Assembly: GCF_016900875.1 (NCBI RefSeq)
Contig: NZ_JAFEUM010000008.1
Span: forward strand, 1 to 64,000
Reading direction: 5' to 3'
Source: Vibrio ulleungensis
GTDB taxonomy: Bacteria; Pseudomonadota; Gammaproteobacteria; Enterobacterales; Vibrionaceae
Length of the DNA stretch: 64,000 bases
The notes under the pieces were generated by a model that saw nothing but the letters and a program-made list of their open reading frames with translations, was not told the origin of the DNA and did not search any database. Of this stretch, positions 16,045-24,320 are shown piece by piece. The position numbers and the translations under genes are program-made. The stretch's first letter is position 1. Every line of letters starts with the position of its first letter.

Positions 16045-17130
16045 TTAAGTGCATTCTTGTTGATACTTATCTTCAATAAGAGATTTAATAATGGCTTTGC
16101 TTGATTTTTGCAACTCGGTTTCTAACTCTAAAAGCTGGCTATTTGTTTTAGCCGTTAAAGACAGCAAGCCATTAGACTTTTCTTTGTTTTTCTGTCGCCT
16201 TACCCAAGCTTTCTTTAATCTATCGCAAACGCTTTTAGTTGATTCGATATCGTAATGCCATTGAACATCCATATAGGTTATTAGTGATTGATAGAGCTTT
16301 GTAGTTGAGGAAGATATCCACGGTAAAACGAACTTATTCTCAAACTCTTTTTGTATCTCTTCAAGTAACCATTTGACTTGCTCTTCATTGTCGCTGTCTA
16401 CCCAATCTAGGTTGTTGTTATATAGGTAAATATTTTGCCAACTGTATTTTAGATTGAGTATCAAACGAAATGCGTCATTACTGAGGTCACCTCTGGTAGC
16501 TTTCAGCGCATCATTTAGGTAGTTGATGATTTTATTTAGTCGCTTTTTATGAGTGTCAGCGTCGGAGCTAACTGGAAGGTCGATAGGGCTAGGGTGATCA
16601 GCTGAAATGGTACTTTCAATGATAGGCTTTTGATTTTTTTGAGCCTTTAGTTTTGTGGTAAATGAGTTGCTATCAACTCTATATTGCGTTAATGGCCTTG
16701 TTTTTTGGTGCGTAGTATTCGAGATTAGTGATTCATTAGCCCTGATATGCTGAAGGTTGTTAGGTTTGAATTCAGAGAGTGAGCCACGATTTGGCGAAGA
16801 AGGGATTTTAGTGAAATCTCTTTTGTTAAAGTCGATCATCATGAAGCAAAATCCAGATATTCTTGGGGTGTCGATCCACTCAAAAATATCCTCATCTACA
16901 TCATTTTCAATTGCGTAATCTAGCCGCCATTTTGCACCAAGAATAGCAGCATGTTTGTCACCTCTTTCTTCCAGTAACAAGAGGTTGATATGTTCCAGTT
17001 GTTTGGATAAAGGCATGTGATCAACTCTGTCCTTCTCAGTCGCCCAACGTCCAAATTCTTCTTCAGCTCGAAACCAGTAGTATTCGATTTCACCTTTAGA
17101 TCTTGTACTTAAAAATGCGTACTGTGCCAT
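16045..17130 (-). CDS. Island protein of unknown function
   Basis: 361 residues, mostly charged and soluble. I see no known catalytic motif or membrane segment. The N-terminal part (about 1-105, with a Trp/Glu-rich EIEYYWFRAEEEFGRW and EWIDTPRISGFCFMMIDF) is separated from a helical C-terminal part (about 195-360) by a Ser/Thr/Pro-rich linker, so it appears to be two domains. The C-terminal half is rich in Trp, Lys and Leu with a possible coiled coil near 325-350. It lies alone at the distal end of the island, near the att site, with a weak AGGGA ribosome site. Confidence 0.65.
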   Translation of the reverse strand: MAQYAFLSTRSKGEIEYYWFRAEEEFGRWATEKDRVDHMPLSKQLEHINLLLLEERGDKHAAILGAKWRLDYAIENDVDEDIFEWIDTPRISGFCFMMIDFNKRDFTKIPSSPNRGSLSEFKPNNLQHIRANESLISNTTHQKTRPLTQYRVDSNSFTTKLKAQKNQKPIIESTISADHPSPIDLPVSSDADTHKKRLNKIINYLNDALKATRGDLSNDAFRLILNLKYSWQNIYLYNNNLDWVDSDNEEQVKWLLEEIQKEFENKFVLPWISSSTTKLYQSLITYMDVQWHYDIESTKSVCDRLKKAWVRRQKNKEKSNGLLSLTAKTNSQLLELETELQKSSKAIIKSLIEDKYQQECT

Positions 17131-17580
17131 TCATTTATCCCTGTATTGGCATCTGATAACACTAAAAAAGTTGTACTTTTATGGTCACTAATGTGTTCCA
17201 GATAGTGGTTTTATCGTTGTTTTACAGTCACTTTTATGTTCTGTAGTAGCGGACATGCCTTGCTTGCCATCCTTGTTGCTTCAGAAACATGTACGGCATC
17301 ATGAGTGTGTTTTTATCATAGTGCTTAGAGTATCAAGTTGAAAACCTATTGCATGTTTTTTGCGTTGTGAACCTCACCAATCGAAAAGCAGCGGTATGAG
17401 AAATGTGTTGTTTGGGGGAGATGTTCAGAGGGAGGTTATAGGCATTTTATAGTTGTGAATGAGGCCCTGTCGGTATGGGTAATATATACGCTCTTTACTA
17501 GAGTGATATGGCATGCCCACTATCTAAATAATTAATGCTGTACCTGTTCTATGAAATGAATAATACATAGGGCATTACAG
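17131..17580. other. Divergent intergenic region inside the island
   Basis: 450 bases between two divergent genes. I see no ORF, clear terminator or repeat. It must hold the promoters of both neighbours; none matches the sigma70 consensus well enough to name. Confidence 0.4.
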
Positions 17581-18240
17581 ATGAGAGACAACTACTTTGA
17601 TGGGCTTAGAATACTGGGGCCATTAGATGACTATAAGCTAGACAACTTAGGTAGCTTACGCGATGTGATGAATGACAGTATTGCGGAGTTCCCTAGAACG
17701 TACGCAGCGAGAATTGATTTAAGACTACCTAACATCAGGTATGATCCGAATTGCTTGTTAAGTCGAGATGAAATCGTCAGTTATAACCGAAACTATACCC
17801 GCTTGATGAAACGCTTTATTGAATCATTACGCTCAAAGGTCTTTGCTCAATCGCAACGTAAGCTAAACCAAGGTAAGAGAGTTCATCGTAACCATGTAAG
17901 GTATGCATGGTGCCGAGAGCGTAGCACCTCTGAGAATGACCATTATCACTTGGTGTTGTTTTTCAATAAAGATCGATTTCACACGTTAGGGAAGTATAAA
18001 AGTCGTGATAGCTTAGCTTCGATAATCATTGAAGCCTGGGCTACTGCTTTGGGTATGGAGTTTGAAGATGTACGTTGGTTAGTAGAGTTCCCAGAGAACC
18101 ATGGTTATTACTTGATGGACGGTAAGCCAGAGTTCAATAGACAATATCGAGATCTATTCCGTCGAATAAGCTATCTGGCAAAAAAAGATACTAAACATTA
18201 TGGTGAGGGACGCCGTAATTTTGGTACCAGCTATCGGTAG
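17581..18240 (+). CDS. Inovirus Gp2-like (YagK/YfjJ C-terminal domain) protein
   Basis: 219 residues. The pattern YAARIDLRLP (about 41-50), then RYAWCRERSTSENDHYHLVLFFNKD (about 103-127) with its HxH pair, and a terminal RRISYLAKKDTKHYGEGRRNFGTSYR matches the inovirus Gp2 family found in satellite elements and islands. The HYHLVL segment resembles the metal-binding HUH motif of rolling-circle initiators, so a role in replication or mobilisation of the island is possible. No partner gene for filamentous-phage assembly is present, so this is not a full prophage. Confidence 0.75.
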   Translation: MRDNYFDGLRILGPLDDYKLDNLGSLRDVMNDSIAEFPRTYAARIDLRLPNIRYDPNCLLSRDEIVSYNRNYTRLMKRFIESLRSKVFAQSQRKLNQGKRVHRNHVRYAWCRERSTSENDHYHLVLFFNKDRFHTLGKYKSRDSLASIIIEAWATALGMEFEDVRWLVEFPENHGYYLMDGKPEFNRQYRDLFRRISYLAKKDTKHYGEGRRNFGTSYR

Positions 18241-18273
18241 TGATGGACGGAGGGTGTTTAGCCCTCCAGTATG

Positions 18274-18975
18274 TTAATCAAACCATGATGTAATGGCATT
18301 CCAGGTGTTACCCACTACTTCAATGGGTGCAAAGACGACATCAACCGCAGTCTCTACAGTGCCTGATATAAGTTCGCCAGTAGCACCGATGATTTCACCA
18401 TCACTCAGTTTATCGTAAGTATTACTCAGTGTATCAACGGTACCCTTGTAGGCGGCTTCAATCGGCTTGGCGACAAGATCTCCAGGAGCCCCAACAACGG
18501 TGTTTACACTATCAGGCAAGCCAATGTATTCACCCACGTACTTGGCCCCTGTAGAGGCGATAGCGATGGTGCCTAGTGGACCTTTAGCAAACTGTTTAGC
18601 TGATTGACCGAGTAGACCTTGCCTAGCTGCAACATGAACGATTACATGACCACTGTTACTCACTTGGTTAGACGTATGTCGCTGTTCAATGCAGCGATTT
18701 ACGAAGTGTTCACAATTGTTCGTACCTACATCATAACCACGTATGCCTAACTGATGCTTTGCGTAATCAATGGCTTCTTGTGGATAGGGGGCACGTCGTT
18801 TCACTCTGATTTCTTTCTCATCAGAAAACGTAGCTAAGCAACTGAGTATGACTTGCTTAGCGTGAGCGCAAAGATGGATGACGTCATCATTACCGATGTA
18901 TAAACCGTGATGCTCAGTAATCCCCAGTACATCAACGTTCACCACCAGGTGATCGCCAGGTTGTAAGTGTTCCAT
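18274..18975 (-). CDS. LRAT/NlpC-P60-like acyltransferase-fold protein with a Gly/Ala-rich tail
   Basis: 233 residues. GDHLVV at 7-12, HHGLYIGNDDVIHL at about 18-31 and the NNCEHFVNRC segment at about 86-95 are the histidine and cysteine motifs of the LRAT (H-rev107) branch of the papain-like NlpC/P60 fold. These enzymes act on acyl chains or amides through the Cys-His pair. The C-terminal 120 residues are Gly/Ala/Thr-rich with weakly hydrophobic stretches and may associate with a membrane. It lies in the island between the Gp2-like gene and a recombinase. An effector, toxin or defence role is possible but not shown. Confidence 0.7.
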   Translation of the reverse strand: MEHLQPGDHLVVNVDVLGITEHHGLYIGNDDVIHLCAHAKQVILSCLATFSDEKEIRVKRRAPYPQEAIDYAKHQLGIRGYDVGTNNCEHFVNRCIEQRHTSNQVSNSGHVIVHVAARQGLLGQSAKQFAKGPLGTIAIASTGAKYVGEYIGLPDSVNTVVGAPGDLVAKPIEAAYKGTVDTLSNTYDKLSDGEIIGATGELISGTVETAVDVVFAPIEVVGNTWNAITSWFD

Positions 18976-18992
18976 GATAGAACCTCTCTTAG

Positions 18993-19553
18993 TTACAGTT
19001 CGAGTGATACAAAGTCTTTGTCGACTTCATCTTGAGTGATACCGATATAACGAAGCGTCACGCCCTCTGAGGTGTGGCGTAGCATCTTCATCACGCGACC
19101 GATATCTTTTGTGGATTGATAGAGGAAGTAACCTCGTGTTTTGCGCATGGAGTGAGTACCCAGCGCAAGCTTGAGTTCTTGTCCTACTTGTTGAAAGGCC
19201 ATAGACACCGCACGCCGAGAGATCGGCTGCGGCGGTTTATGTTTTAGTTGCTGGCATCGATGTGACTGAAATAGGTAAACATGGTCAGGGTGTTTCTCCC
19301 GTACTTTGGTAATGTGTTCTCTTGCCTTAGTGTTTAACTGGATATTAGCTAGCTTGCCCGTTTTGCTTTCACGAATAATGAGTCGATCATCATTAATATC
19401 TTCAAAGCGGATAGAGAGTAAATCGGATATTCGTAGTGCCAGGTTTAACCCAATGTGCCAAACGTCAGCCATTTGCGGATTACAACGAATAGCGAGTAAG
19501 TGGCCAATGAGTCGAATGGTGTCGTCGTCTTTGATCGCTTGGACCTCAGCCAT
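18993..19553 (-). CDS. Short tyrosine recombinase
   Basis: 186 residues from the ATG at 19553, chosen because AAGGAAG lies seven bases upstream; a longer in-frame start at 19598 lacks one. It is a catalytic domain only: Arg in NLALRISDLLSIRFEDI, the H-x-x-R pair in GTHSMRKTRG, a third His in MLRHTSEG and the nucleophile Tyr in TLRYIGITQ. Length and form resemble the FimB-like or XerC-like minimal recombinases that occur beside larger integrases in vibrio islands. It may act as an inversion or excision helper; its target sites were not found. Confidence 0.8.
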   Translation of the reverse strand: MAEVQAIKDDDTIRLIGHLLAIRCNPQMADVWHIGLNLALRISDLLSIRFEDINDDRLIIRESKTGKLANIQLNTKAREHITKVREKHPDHVYLFQSHRCQQLKHKPPQPISRRAVSMAFQQVGQELKLALGTHSMRKTRGYFLYQSTKDIGRVMKMLRHTSEGVTLRYIGITQDEVDKDFVSLEL

Positions 19554-19741
19554 AGTCTGCTTCCTTTTTTGTCTGTAGAAGGGTGTTTTGGGAAGCACAG
19601 AGAGACCGATACCGCCAAACCCTTATGTAGCAAGGGTTCCAAGCTTCCCGTTTTAACAATATGGGAAGCAGTAGTATCAGTAGTTATCTGTGCTGGTGGA
19701 TGTTGTTGGAAAGTGCTGTTTGAGTTGCGGTGAACTGACGC

Positions 19742-20242
19742 CTAATGACCTCGTACTTCGATTTGGTCATAAGTGTCGGTGTCGAGGTAGGCGACAAAGT
19801 TGTCTTCCCACAACGGGTAGAGCTCGACAATTGCAGGTGAACGAATACCCGTCCAGCCACCGTATCGAGTAAAAGCCGCTGAGTTACCAAAATCAAAGTC
19901 GATATCTCGCTCAAGTTCAGGGTAAGGACCACCGCAGTAGCTAAAGTCAGTGATGTACAATATCGTGTAGCGATTGTGGGCGTCTTTGCTCAATGAAATC
20001 TCCACAGGGTGATAACCACCGTTCTCAGCGTTGTAGCTTTTGTCTCTAAAGTTAATCACGATGTAATTGTCGCCGACTACCTCAGTATGTTGGTTCAGCA
20101 CATCAGCCAAGCGTTTCAATAACGCATTGGAGATGGGTAAAGCGGCTTTGTTAAATGACAAGCTGTTTGATGTGTTGTTGAGTTGTGATTTAGTTGGCAT
20201 AAGCGGCTCCTTACTCTTACAGACTGATTGATGGTTATTCAT
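19742..20242 (-). CDS. DUF2787 family protein
   Basis: About 166 residues from the ATG at 20242 (AAGGAG seven bases upstream). A second in-frame ATG at 20197 also has AAGGAG, so two products differing by 15 residues are possible. The body holds [42 protein letters not shown] and a terminal Trp/Tyr-rich part, the pattern of the DUF2787 family seen in Vibrio and Shewanella islands, usually next to a RadC-like gene. It overlaps the end of radC by 4 bases. The function is unknown. Confidence 0.8.
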   Translation of the reverse strand: MNNHQSVCKSKEPLMPTKSQLNNTSNSLSFNKAALPISNALLKRLADVLNQHTEVVGDNYIVINFRDKSYNAENGGYHPVEISLSKDAHNRYTILYITDFSYCGGPYPELERDIDFDFGNSAAFTRYGGWTGIRSPAIVELYPLWEDNFVAYLDTDTYDQIEVRGH

Positions 20243-20730
20243 ATCCAGCTCCTTTCTGCAAAAGAGACGCAATGTTCACCAACCACAATGTGATCGAGCA
20301 CTCGTACGTCAATTAACCCCAACGCATCAACCAGCCTGCTAGTAATACGCTTGTCCGCTCTAGAGGGCTCGGCGATCCCAGAAGGGTGGTTATGGGCCAG
20401 AATAACCGCAGCAGCATTAGCATTGAGGGCGGCCTTTACCACTTCTCTTGAATAAACACTTGCCGCATCAATGGTGCCAAAGAATAGCTCTTCAAAACGA
20501 ATAAGCTGGTGCTGGTTATCTAGCAGCATCAGTGCAAATACTTCACGGTCATACGAGCCAAGTTTTAACTGTAGGTACTCTTTCACATTCTCAGGGTTAG
20601 TGAAGGTGCCTTCACGCTTGTACTTTTGAGCAAGGGCTTCGGCGGCATGTTCTAGCAGCTCATTAAGACTTGAGGTTTGGTGAGCTGGATAGTGGTTATT
20701 CGTTGGAATGGTTGGTCTAGATGTACGCAT
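20239..20730 (-). CDS. radC: RadC-like JAB-domain protein
   Basis: 163 residues. After a short basic start, the MPN+/JAB metal motif is visible: E in FEELFFGTI, then HNHPSG at about 118-123 with SRADKRIT following, the form EX(n)HXHX(7-10)SxxD used by JAMM isopeptidases. Mobile-element RadC proteins like this one lack the N-terminal helix-hairpin domain of chromosomal RadC. The real function is unknown; an old role in DNA repair is not supported. GGAGG lies 5 bases upstream of the ATG. It is expressed together with the DUF2787 gene. Confidence 0.85.
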   Translation of the reverse strand: MRTSRPTIPTNNHYPAHQTSSLNELLEHAAEALAQKYKREGTFTNPENVKEYLQLKLGSYDREVFALMLLDNQHQLIRFEELFFGTIDAASVYSREVVKAALNANAAAVILAHNHPSGIAEPSRADKRITSRLVDALGLIDVRVLDHIVVGEHCVSFAERSWI

Positions 20731-20913
20731 AGGGGCCTCCTTAGCTTTGTATGTTGGGCTATGCGTATTGATGAAATATATCTGAAAAGATTTTGAATGA
20801 AGGGCTTGATATTCAGTAGAGACAGATTGGGACTAGCTGATGTTTCATGAGACGTTCTGGGTAAAAAATTACTGGCGGACTCCTGTTATGACGAATAACA
20901 AGGAGAACAACCC

Positions 20914-21102
20914 ATGAGATTTTTAAAACTAAAAGAAGTAATTAAAAAGACCGCACTTAGCCGTTCTGCGATTTACAGAAAGATGGATGAAGGGAGTTTT
21001 CCTAAATCAGTGAGCTTGGGTGATAGGGCTGTAGCTTGGATTGAAAGTGAAGTGGAAGAGTGGATGGAGCATTGCTTGAAACAAAGATTAGAGATTTGTT
21101 AG
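20914..21102 (+). CDS. AlpA-family transcriptional regulator
   Basis: 62 residues with the MerR-like winged helix of AlpA: LKLKEVIKKTALSRSAIYRKMDEGSFPKSVSLGDRAVAW, where SRSAIYR is the recognition helix. AlpA proteins control excision and integrase expression in P4-like islands. AAGGAG lies 8 bases upstream of the ATG. It is transcribed away from radC and points toward the defence genes. Confidence 0.85.
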   Translation: MRFLKLKEVIKKTALSRSAIYRKMDEGSFPKSVSLGDRAVAWIESEVEEWMEHCLKQRLEIC

Positions 21103-21185
21103 TTAAATCTGATGCTTAACACAATGTTTGAAGCGTGATTGTGGTATAGGTAGCTGAATTAGATTAAGAGATTAGGTGAGTATTC

Positions 21186-22199
21186 ATGAGCGAGTTTGAT
21201 TTTTACGCTCAAGCGCAAAAGTATTATCAAAAATCTCCGGTAATCATCCTTGGCAGTGGGTCATCTGCTGCGTTTGGTTTATCGGGGATGGGAGAACTTT
21301 CAAAGCATTTAGTAAGTACAGTTGATACTAGTGAGCTTGATGGGGCGGAGCTCGAAGCTTGGGAAAGATTTAAAGCGTTGTTAGTGTCTGGAACCGATTT
21401 AGAGTCAGCTTTACATGAAGTTCGCTTATCTGAAACTTTAACAGATGCAGTAGTTAGTGCTACGTGGGAGTTACTCAATCCACAAGATATAGGTGTGTTT
21501 AAATCTTCTCTTTTGGGAACGGATGAGTTTCCTTTAGCAACCTTGATCAAAGGCTTGTTCCGCTCGGTAGCAGGTCAAATTGATATTGTGACAACTAACT
21601 ATGATCGTATTGCTGAATATGCAGCTGAGCAAGCAGGTGTCCACCATTACACTGGGTTTACTCATGGTTATCGAAGACTACAGGCCCCACCTCAATCACT
21701 TCGAGCTGAGAGAGTCGTTAATATTCTCAAGGTGCACGGTAGCCTAGATTGGTTCACAAGCCCTATCGGTGATGTGATTGGTTTGAATCAAGTTGAAACT
21801 ATCCCAGAGGGACATAAGCCCCAAATTGTAACGCCAGGTATAGCAAAATACATGACGACTTATCATGAACCATTTAGAACAATTATTCAGATGGCCGATA
21901 ATGCGATTAGAAATAGCGATTCTTACCTTTGCGTTGGCTTTGGCTTCAACGATGAACATATTCAAGAAAAGTTGGTAGAAAAATGTATCCGTGACGGAGG
22001 GTGCATAACTCTAGTCACTTGGGGGTTGAGTGATACTGCTAGAGATTTCCTTTTATCGGGAAGAGCCAAGAGTTTTTTGGCTATTGAACGTGGGGCGCAC
22101 GACAACGAATCAATAATTTACAGCTCAGAAACGGATGCACCAATTACCGTAGATGGTGATTTTTGGAGCCTTTCCGGTTATTTAGAATTAGTTCTCTAG
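21186..22199 (+). CDS. SIR2-domain defence protein (SIR2-HerA system)
   Basis: 337 residues. The NAD-binding pocket of the SIR2 fold is visible: GSGSSAAFGL at 23-32, TTNYDR at 136-141 and KVHGSLDWF at 182-190. SIR2 domains in antiphage systems degrade NAD+ and starve the infected cell. The zinc-cysteine module of deacetylase sirtuins is absent, as usual for the defence type. The start has AGGTGAG upstream. The stop lies 5 bases before the HerA-type gene, so the pair is coupled. The NADase activity is inferred from the family. Confidence 0.85.
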   Translation: MSEFDFYAQAQKYYQKSPVIILGSGSSAAFGLSGMGELSKHLVSTVDTSELDGAELEAWERFKALLVSGTDLESALHEVRLSETLTDAVVSATWELLNPQDIGVFKSSLLGTDEFPLATLIKGLFRSVAGQIDIVTTNYDRIAEYAAEQAGVHHYTGFTHGYRRLQAPPQSLRAERVVNILKVHGSLDWFTSPIGDVIGLNQVETIPEGHKPQIVTPGIAKYMTTYHEPFRTIIQMADNAIRNSDSYLCVGFGFNDEHIQEKLVEKCIRDGGCITLVTWGLSDTARDFLLSGRAKSFLAIERGAHDNESIIYSSETDAPITVDGDFWSLSGYLELVL

Positions 22200-22204
22200 G
22201 GGGA

Positions 22205-23935
22205 ATGGAATTGCCATTATTTACTTATACTGATGATCAAGCACTTGGTAAAGTCGCTTCGGTTGATACAACTACCGTTATTGTTGAGGTTGAAGATAGC
22301 GAACTATTGAAGCGCTTGCAGGTGAATAGACTTGCTGTGTTACAAAGTGCTAAGCCGGGGCAGCACTTGATAGGGTTAATATCTCAAGTAACTCGTAAAA
22401 AGTTGTTCGAACTTGAAGAAGGGGATGAGGAAGGGACTAATGAGCAAAACCTTTGTAAAGTAGCTTTAATTGGGACGATGCTTGACCGAGACGGTTCTCG
22501 TCGAGATGTTTTTAGAAGAACGTTGGAAAGTGTCCCAGAAATAGATGCTAATTGCTTTGCTTTAGAGGGGGGTGAACTTACTGGCTTCATGCGTGTGTTA
22601 TCCAATGCAGCGGCAGATGGTAACTCCCTTACGTTGGGTAAGTATACCTTGGATGACAATGCCATTGCGTACCTCAATGGCAATAAGTTTTTTCAACGAC
22701 ATGCATTTATTGGAGGAAGTACTGGATCTGGGAAGTCATGGACGACAGCCAAAATAATCGAGCAGATGGCTAGTTTAGAGTCATCCAACGCAATCGTGTT
22801 TGACCTCCACGGAGAATATGCACCTTTGCAGCATAAAGGCTTGAAACATTATAAAGTTGCGGGGCCAGGGGAGATTGAAACTGGAAGAACAATTGTTGAC
22901 GGAGCAATCTACTTGCCTTATTGGCTCTTGTCTTACGAAGCTCTAGTATCGTTATTTGTTGATCGCTCTGATCAAAACGCTCCTAATCAGGCTATGATCA
23001 TGTCTCGGGAAGTCAATGCTGCCAAACAGCAGTATTTAGAGGCTGGGGAGTATACTGGTATTCTAGACTGCTTTACTGTAGATAGCCCAGTTCCTTTCGA
23101 TATCGATGTACTGTTAAATAGGCTTAATGAAATAAACTCGGAGATGGTTCCTGGAGCAAATGGCAAGCCTAAGCAAGGAGAGTTTTATGGGAAACTTTCT
23201 CGACTTATAGCGAGGCTTGAGAACAAAGTCACGGATAGAAGACTAGGCTTTCTGTTTCAAGGTGGTGAAGATACATTGGAATTTGACTGGCTTGGTCACC
23301 TCACAGACGCTTTGCTTGGGAGCACGGAAGAAAATGGTCAAGGTGGTATAAAAATCATCGATTTCTCTGAGGTTCCTTCTGATATTTTGCCATTGATGGT
23401 TTCTATGGTTGCTCGATTAGCTTTTTCTATTCAGCAATGGACTTCAAGTGAGGAGCGACACCCGGTGGCTTTGCTATGTGATGAGGCTCACCTATACATG
23501 CCACAACGTAATACTGCTGGTGCCGCTGATGATATTTCTATAGAGATCTTCGAGCGAATTGCTAAGGAAGGACGAAAATATGGAGTCAGCTTAGTTGTTA
23601 TCAGTCAGCGTCCTTCAGAAGTAAACAAAACCATGCTGAGTCAATGTAGTAACTTTGTATCAATGCGGCTTACTAATGCCGATGATCAGGCTGTTGTGAG
23701 AAGATTGCTACCTGATAGCCTAGGAGGGTTCAGTGACGTCTTACCTACATTGGATACTGGTGAAGCGCTGGTTGTTGGTGACGCCAGTTTATTACCAAGC
23801 CGTATCAGGATTGATGAGCCAACCCACAAACCAAACAGCGGTACTGTAGACTTCTGGGATGAGTGGCAACAACACGCAACGCATGGGCGTATTGCCAAGG
23901 CGATACAAAACTGGCGAAAACAAAATATTCAATGA
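22205..23935 (+). CDS. HerA-type ATPase / DNA translocase (SIR2-HerA system)
   Basis: 576 residues from the ATG at 22205 (a GGGGGA ribosome site directly precedes it; an upstream in-frame TTG at 22163 overlaps the SIR2 gene). An N-terminal HAS-barrel-like domain is followed by Walker A GGSTGSGKS at about 170-178, a Walker B LLCDEAHLY and VVISQRPSEV, the HerA/FtsK features. HerA forms hexameric rings that move DNA and, in SIR2-HerA systems, assemble with the SIR2 protein. A strong terminator follows directly. Confidence 0.85.
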   Translation: MELPLFTYTDDQALGKVASVDTTTVIVEVEDSELLKRLQVNRLAVLQSAKPGQHLIGLISQVTRKKLFELEEGDEEGTNEQNLCKVALIGTMLDRDGSRRDVFRRTLESVPEIDANCFALEGGELTGFMRVLSNAAADGNSLTLGKYTLDDNAIAYLNGNKFFQRHAFIGGSTGSGKSWTTAKIIEQMASLESSNAIVFDLHGEYAPLQHKGLKHYKVAGPGEIETGRTIVDGAIYLPYWLLSYEALVSLFVDRSDQNAPNQAMIMSREVNAAKQQYLEAGEYTGILDCFTVDSPVPFDIDVLLNRLNEINSEMVPGANGKPKQGEFYGKLSRLIARLENKVTDRRLGFLFQGGEDTLEFDWLGHLTDALLGSTEENGQGGIKIIDFSEVPSDILPLMVSMVARLAFSIQQWTSSEERHPVALLCDEAHLYMPQRNTAGAADDISIEIFERIAKEGRKYGVSLVVISQRPSEVNKTMLSQCSNFVSMRLTNADDQAVVRRLLPDSLGGFSDVLPTLDTGEALVVGDASLLPSRIRIDEPTHKPNSGTVDFWDEWQQHATHGRIAKAIQNWRKQNIQ

Positions 23936-23938
23936 GTT

Positions 23939-23962
23939 GAGGGGGATTTCCCCCTCTTTTTT
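23939..23962 (+). terminator. Intrinsic terminator after herA
   Basis: GAGGGGG/CCCCCTC stem with a 4-base loop, then TTTTTT. It separates the SIR2-HerA transcript from the restriction-modification genes. Confidence 0.85.
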
Positions 23963-24011
23963 GTTTACCCAAGCTCAGCATTGGAAGAATAGGGATTGTT
24001 GTATCAAGATT

Positions 24012-24035
24012 TAGCTAAATTAGCTAAAATAGCTA
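24012..24035. repeat. Three 9-bp-spaced TAGCTA repeats, candidate operator
   Basis: TAGCTAAA at 24012 and 24021 and TAGCTA at 24030, spaced exactly 9 bases. TAGCTA is itself palindromic. The array lies 40-63 bases upstream of the small-protein ATG at 24075, a natural place for autoregulation of the restriction-modification operon. Confidence 0.5.
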
Positions 24036-24074
24036 TTCTCTTAAAGTGTTTAATACCGCTTGATATGGTGCTTT

Positions 24075-24311
24075 ATGGAAAGATTAATTATTGAACAAAT
24101 CAAACAAGCTCTTGATGAGGCTCCTCGTAACCAGTATATGGCAGAGTTGCACCTACAAATGATCAAGTACGCTGATGAGCTTCAAGATATTACAGCGAAA
24201 GAGTTTTGCGAAGAGGTCGGCCTCAAGCCCAGCTATGGCACCGAATTCAGCAAGATGAGAAACCTTACTAGCCGATTGAAACAAGCAGGCTTAGACGTAG
24301 ACAAGATTTGA
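24075..24311 (+). CDS. Small protein preceding a type III restriction-modification system
   Basis: 78 residues from the ATG at 24075. It is helical, charged and without membrane segments. The stretch DITAKEFCEEVGLKPSYGTEFSKMRNLTSRL could be a helix-turn-helix (residues about 38-68). It ends 9 bases before the mod gene and is surely co-transcribed. A controller role is reasonable, given its first position and the TAGCTA repeats upstream, but I do not recognise the family. Confidence 0.6.
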   Translation: MERLIIEQIKQALDEAPRNQYMAELHLQMIKYADELQDITAKEFCEEVGLKPSYGTEFSKMRNLTSRLKQAGLDVDKI

Positions 24312-24320
24312 GGATTAAAG

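Noticed and set aside
20239..20730. RadC as a DNA repair protein
   Set aside because: The historical repair role has been withdrawn; only the JAB-type metal motif is supported.
22163..22204. TTG start for herA
   Set aside because: It overlaps the SIR2 gene by 37 bases and gives a non-conserved extension; the ATG at 22205 has a ribosome site.
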